DNA of 5,774 nt from positions 1 through 5,774 of the forward strand of contig CAJOQO010000132.1 of assembly GCA_905236545.1 (NCBI GenBank). The letters are read 5' to 3'. Positions within the stretch are counted from its first letter, which is position 1, and each line of letters opens with the position of its first letter. This document shows, piece after piece, positions 5,340-5,774 of this stretch. This DNA comes from an uncultured Lachnospiraceae bacterium. Its GTDB lineage: Bacteria; Bacillota; Clostridia; Lachnospirales; Lachnospiraceae. The translations under genes were made by a program, and so were the position numbers. The notes beneath the pieces were generated by a model, which saw nothing but the letters and a program-made list of their open reading frames with translations, was not told the origin of the DNA and searched no databases.

Positions 5340-5774
5340 ATGCGAGAACAGATACCTGAAATAACAAGAATAGAGATAAAGGAACTGATTCCCCGGCGGA
5401 TCCTTAGCGAGCTGGACGCGGAAGCGGCAAAGCTCAAGGAGGAGATTCTGGGGAAAATTCATTATGCGAAAGAGATCCGCCTTGCGTGGGAACCGGTCGG
5501 CTGCACCTTGTCGAAGCTTGAATCGGATGAGACGGCAAGAGCGGTATTCGAATATCAGCTGCAGAATGAGAGCCTTCTGAACGGCGTGTGCGGCATGAAG
5601 ATCATGACGGGGAGAGAATATGAGAACGTCATGCTGTATCTTCGCCGCAGAACCTCCAGGGAACTGATCGAGGCAAATGAGCGTGAATTCGTGCGCCGTG
5701 TCCGGAACAGGTATTTCCTGGAGAGCGGATCGGGCCCTTCCTCCTCAGAACGTGACAGGGGAGGCTTCCGGAAG
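5340..5774 (+). CDS. Charged protein of unknown function, 3' end outside window
   Basis: An open frame of 145 codons that continues past the right edge; I do not recognise the family. It is highly charged and predicted mostly helical, with Glu/Lys-rich stretches (about 22-48) and a basic segment rich in Arg (101-123: LRRRTSREL, VRRVRNRYF). It then becomes Ser/Gly-rich (129-136), which may be the start of a linker. No signal peptide or membrane helix is visible, so it is probably cytoplasmic. The start is uncertain. ATG 5340 has AAGGAG (5318-5323) but at a long 16-nt spacing. An in-frame ATG at 5268, only 6 nt after the sortase stop, has a weak AAGG 4 nt upstream and would add 24 very basic residues encoded across the 5273-5300 inverted repeat. 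I prefer 5340 because the inverted repeat and GA-rich tract look intergenic. Confidence 0.7.
   Translation, partial: MREQIPEITRIEIKELIPRRILSELDAEAAKLKEEILGKIHYAKEIRLAWEPVGCTLSKLESDETARAVFEYQLQNESLLNGVCGMKIMTGREYENVMLYLRRRTSRELIEANEREFVRRVRNRYFLESGSGPSSSERDRGGFRK

Overview
The window looks like chromosomal DNA from a Gram-positive, moderately GC-rich anaerobe of the Clostridia, most plausibly Lachnospiraceae or a relative. This is inferred from the class B sortase (a surface-protein enzyme of monoderm Firmicutes), the strong consensus-like promoter, purine-rich ribosome sites and the overall base composition judged by eye. No taxonomic marker gene is present. All five genes lie on the + strand.

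Layout: 1-413 has no convincing gene. It holds hairpins, 2.5 copies of a 32-nt tandem repeat, a long inverted repeat whose 5' arm has two possible partners, and then a clear sigma-A-type promoter (327-355). 414-2081 is leuA, the long-type 2-isopropylmalate synthase (leucine synthesis). A 147-nt gap then holds a 75-nt long irregular hairpin and a second GC-rich hairpin. 2229-3725 is thrC, threonine synthase. A 138-nt gap carries five copies of a 17-bp tandem repeat. 3864-4214 encodes a 116-residue three-helix membrane protein of unknown function. After a 90-nt gap with two inverted repeats comes a class B sortase (4305-5261) with an intact His-Cys-Arg catalytic set. A 78-nt gap with a perfect 9-bp inverted repeat precedes a charged, unrecognised protein whose gene runs off the right edge.

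How the genes fit together: leuA and thrC are committed steps of amino-acid synthesis and may be read from the single promoter seen before leuA, since no terminator with a U-tract is visible between them. The last three genes have no evident metabolic link to the first two. They may form an envelope-related group, but that is only proximity. I saw no transposase, phage gene, CRISPR array, tRNA or rRNA. The coding content is ordinary. The most unusual material is in the gaps, every one of which carries inverted or tandem repeats without obvious terminator U-tracts.
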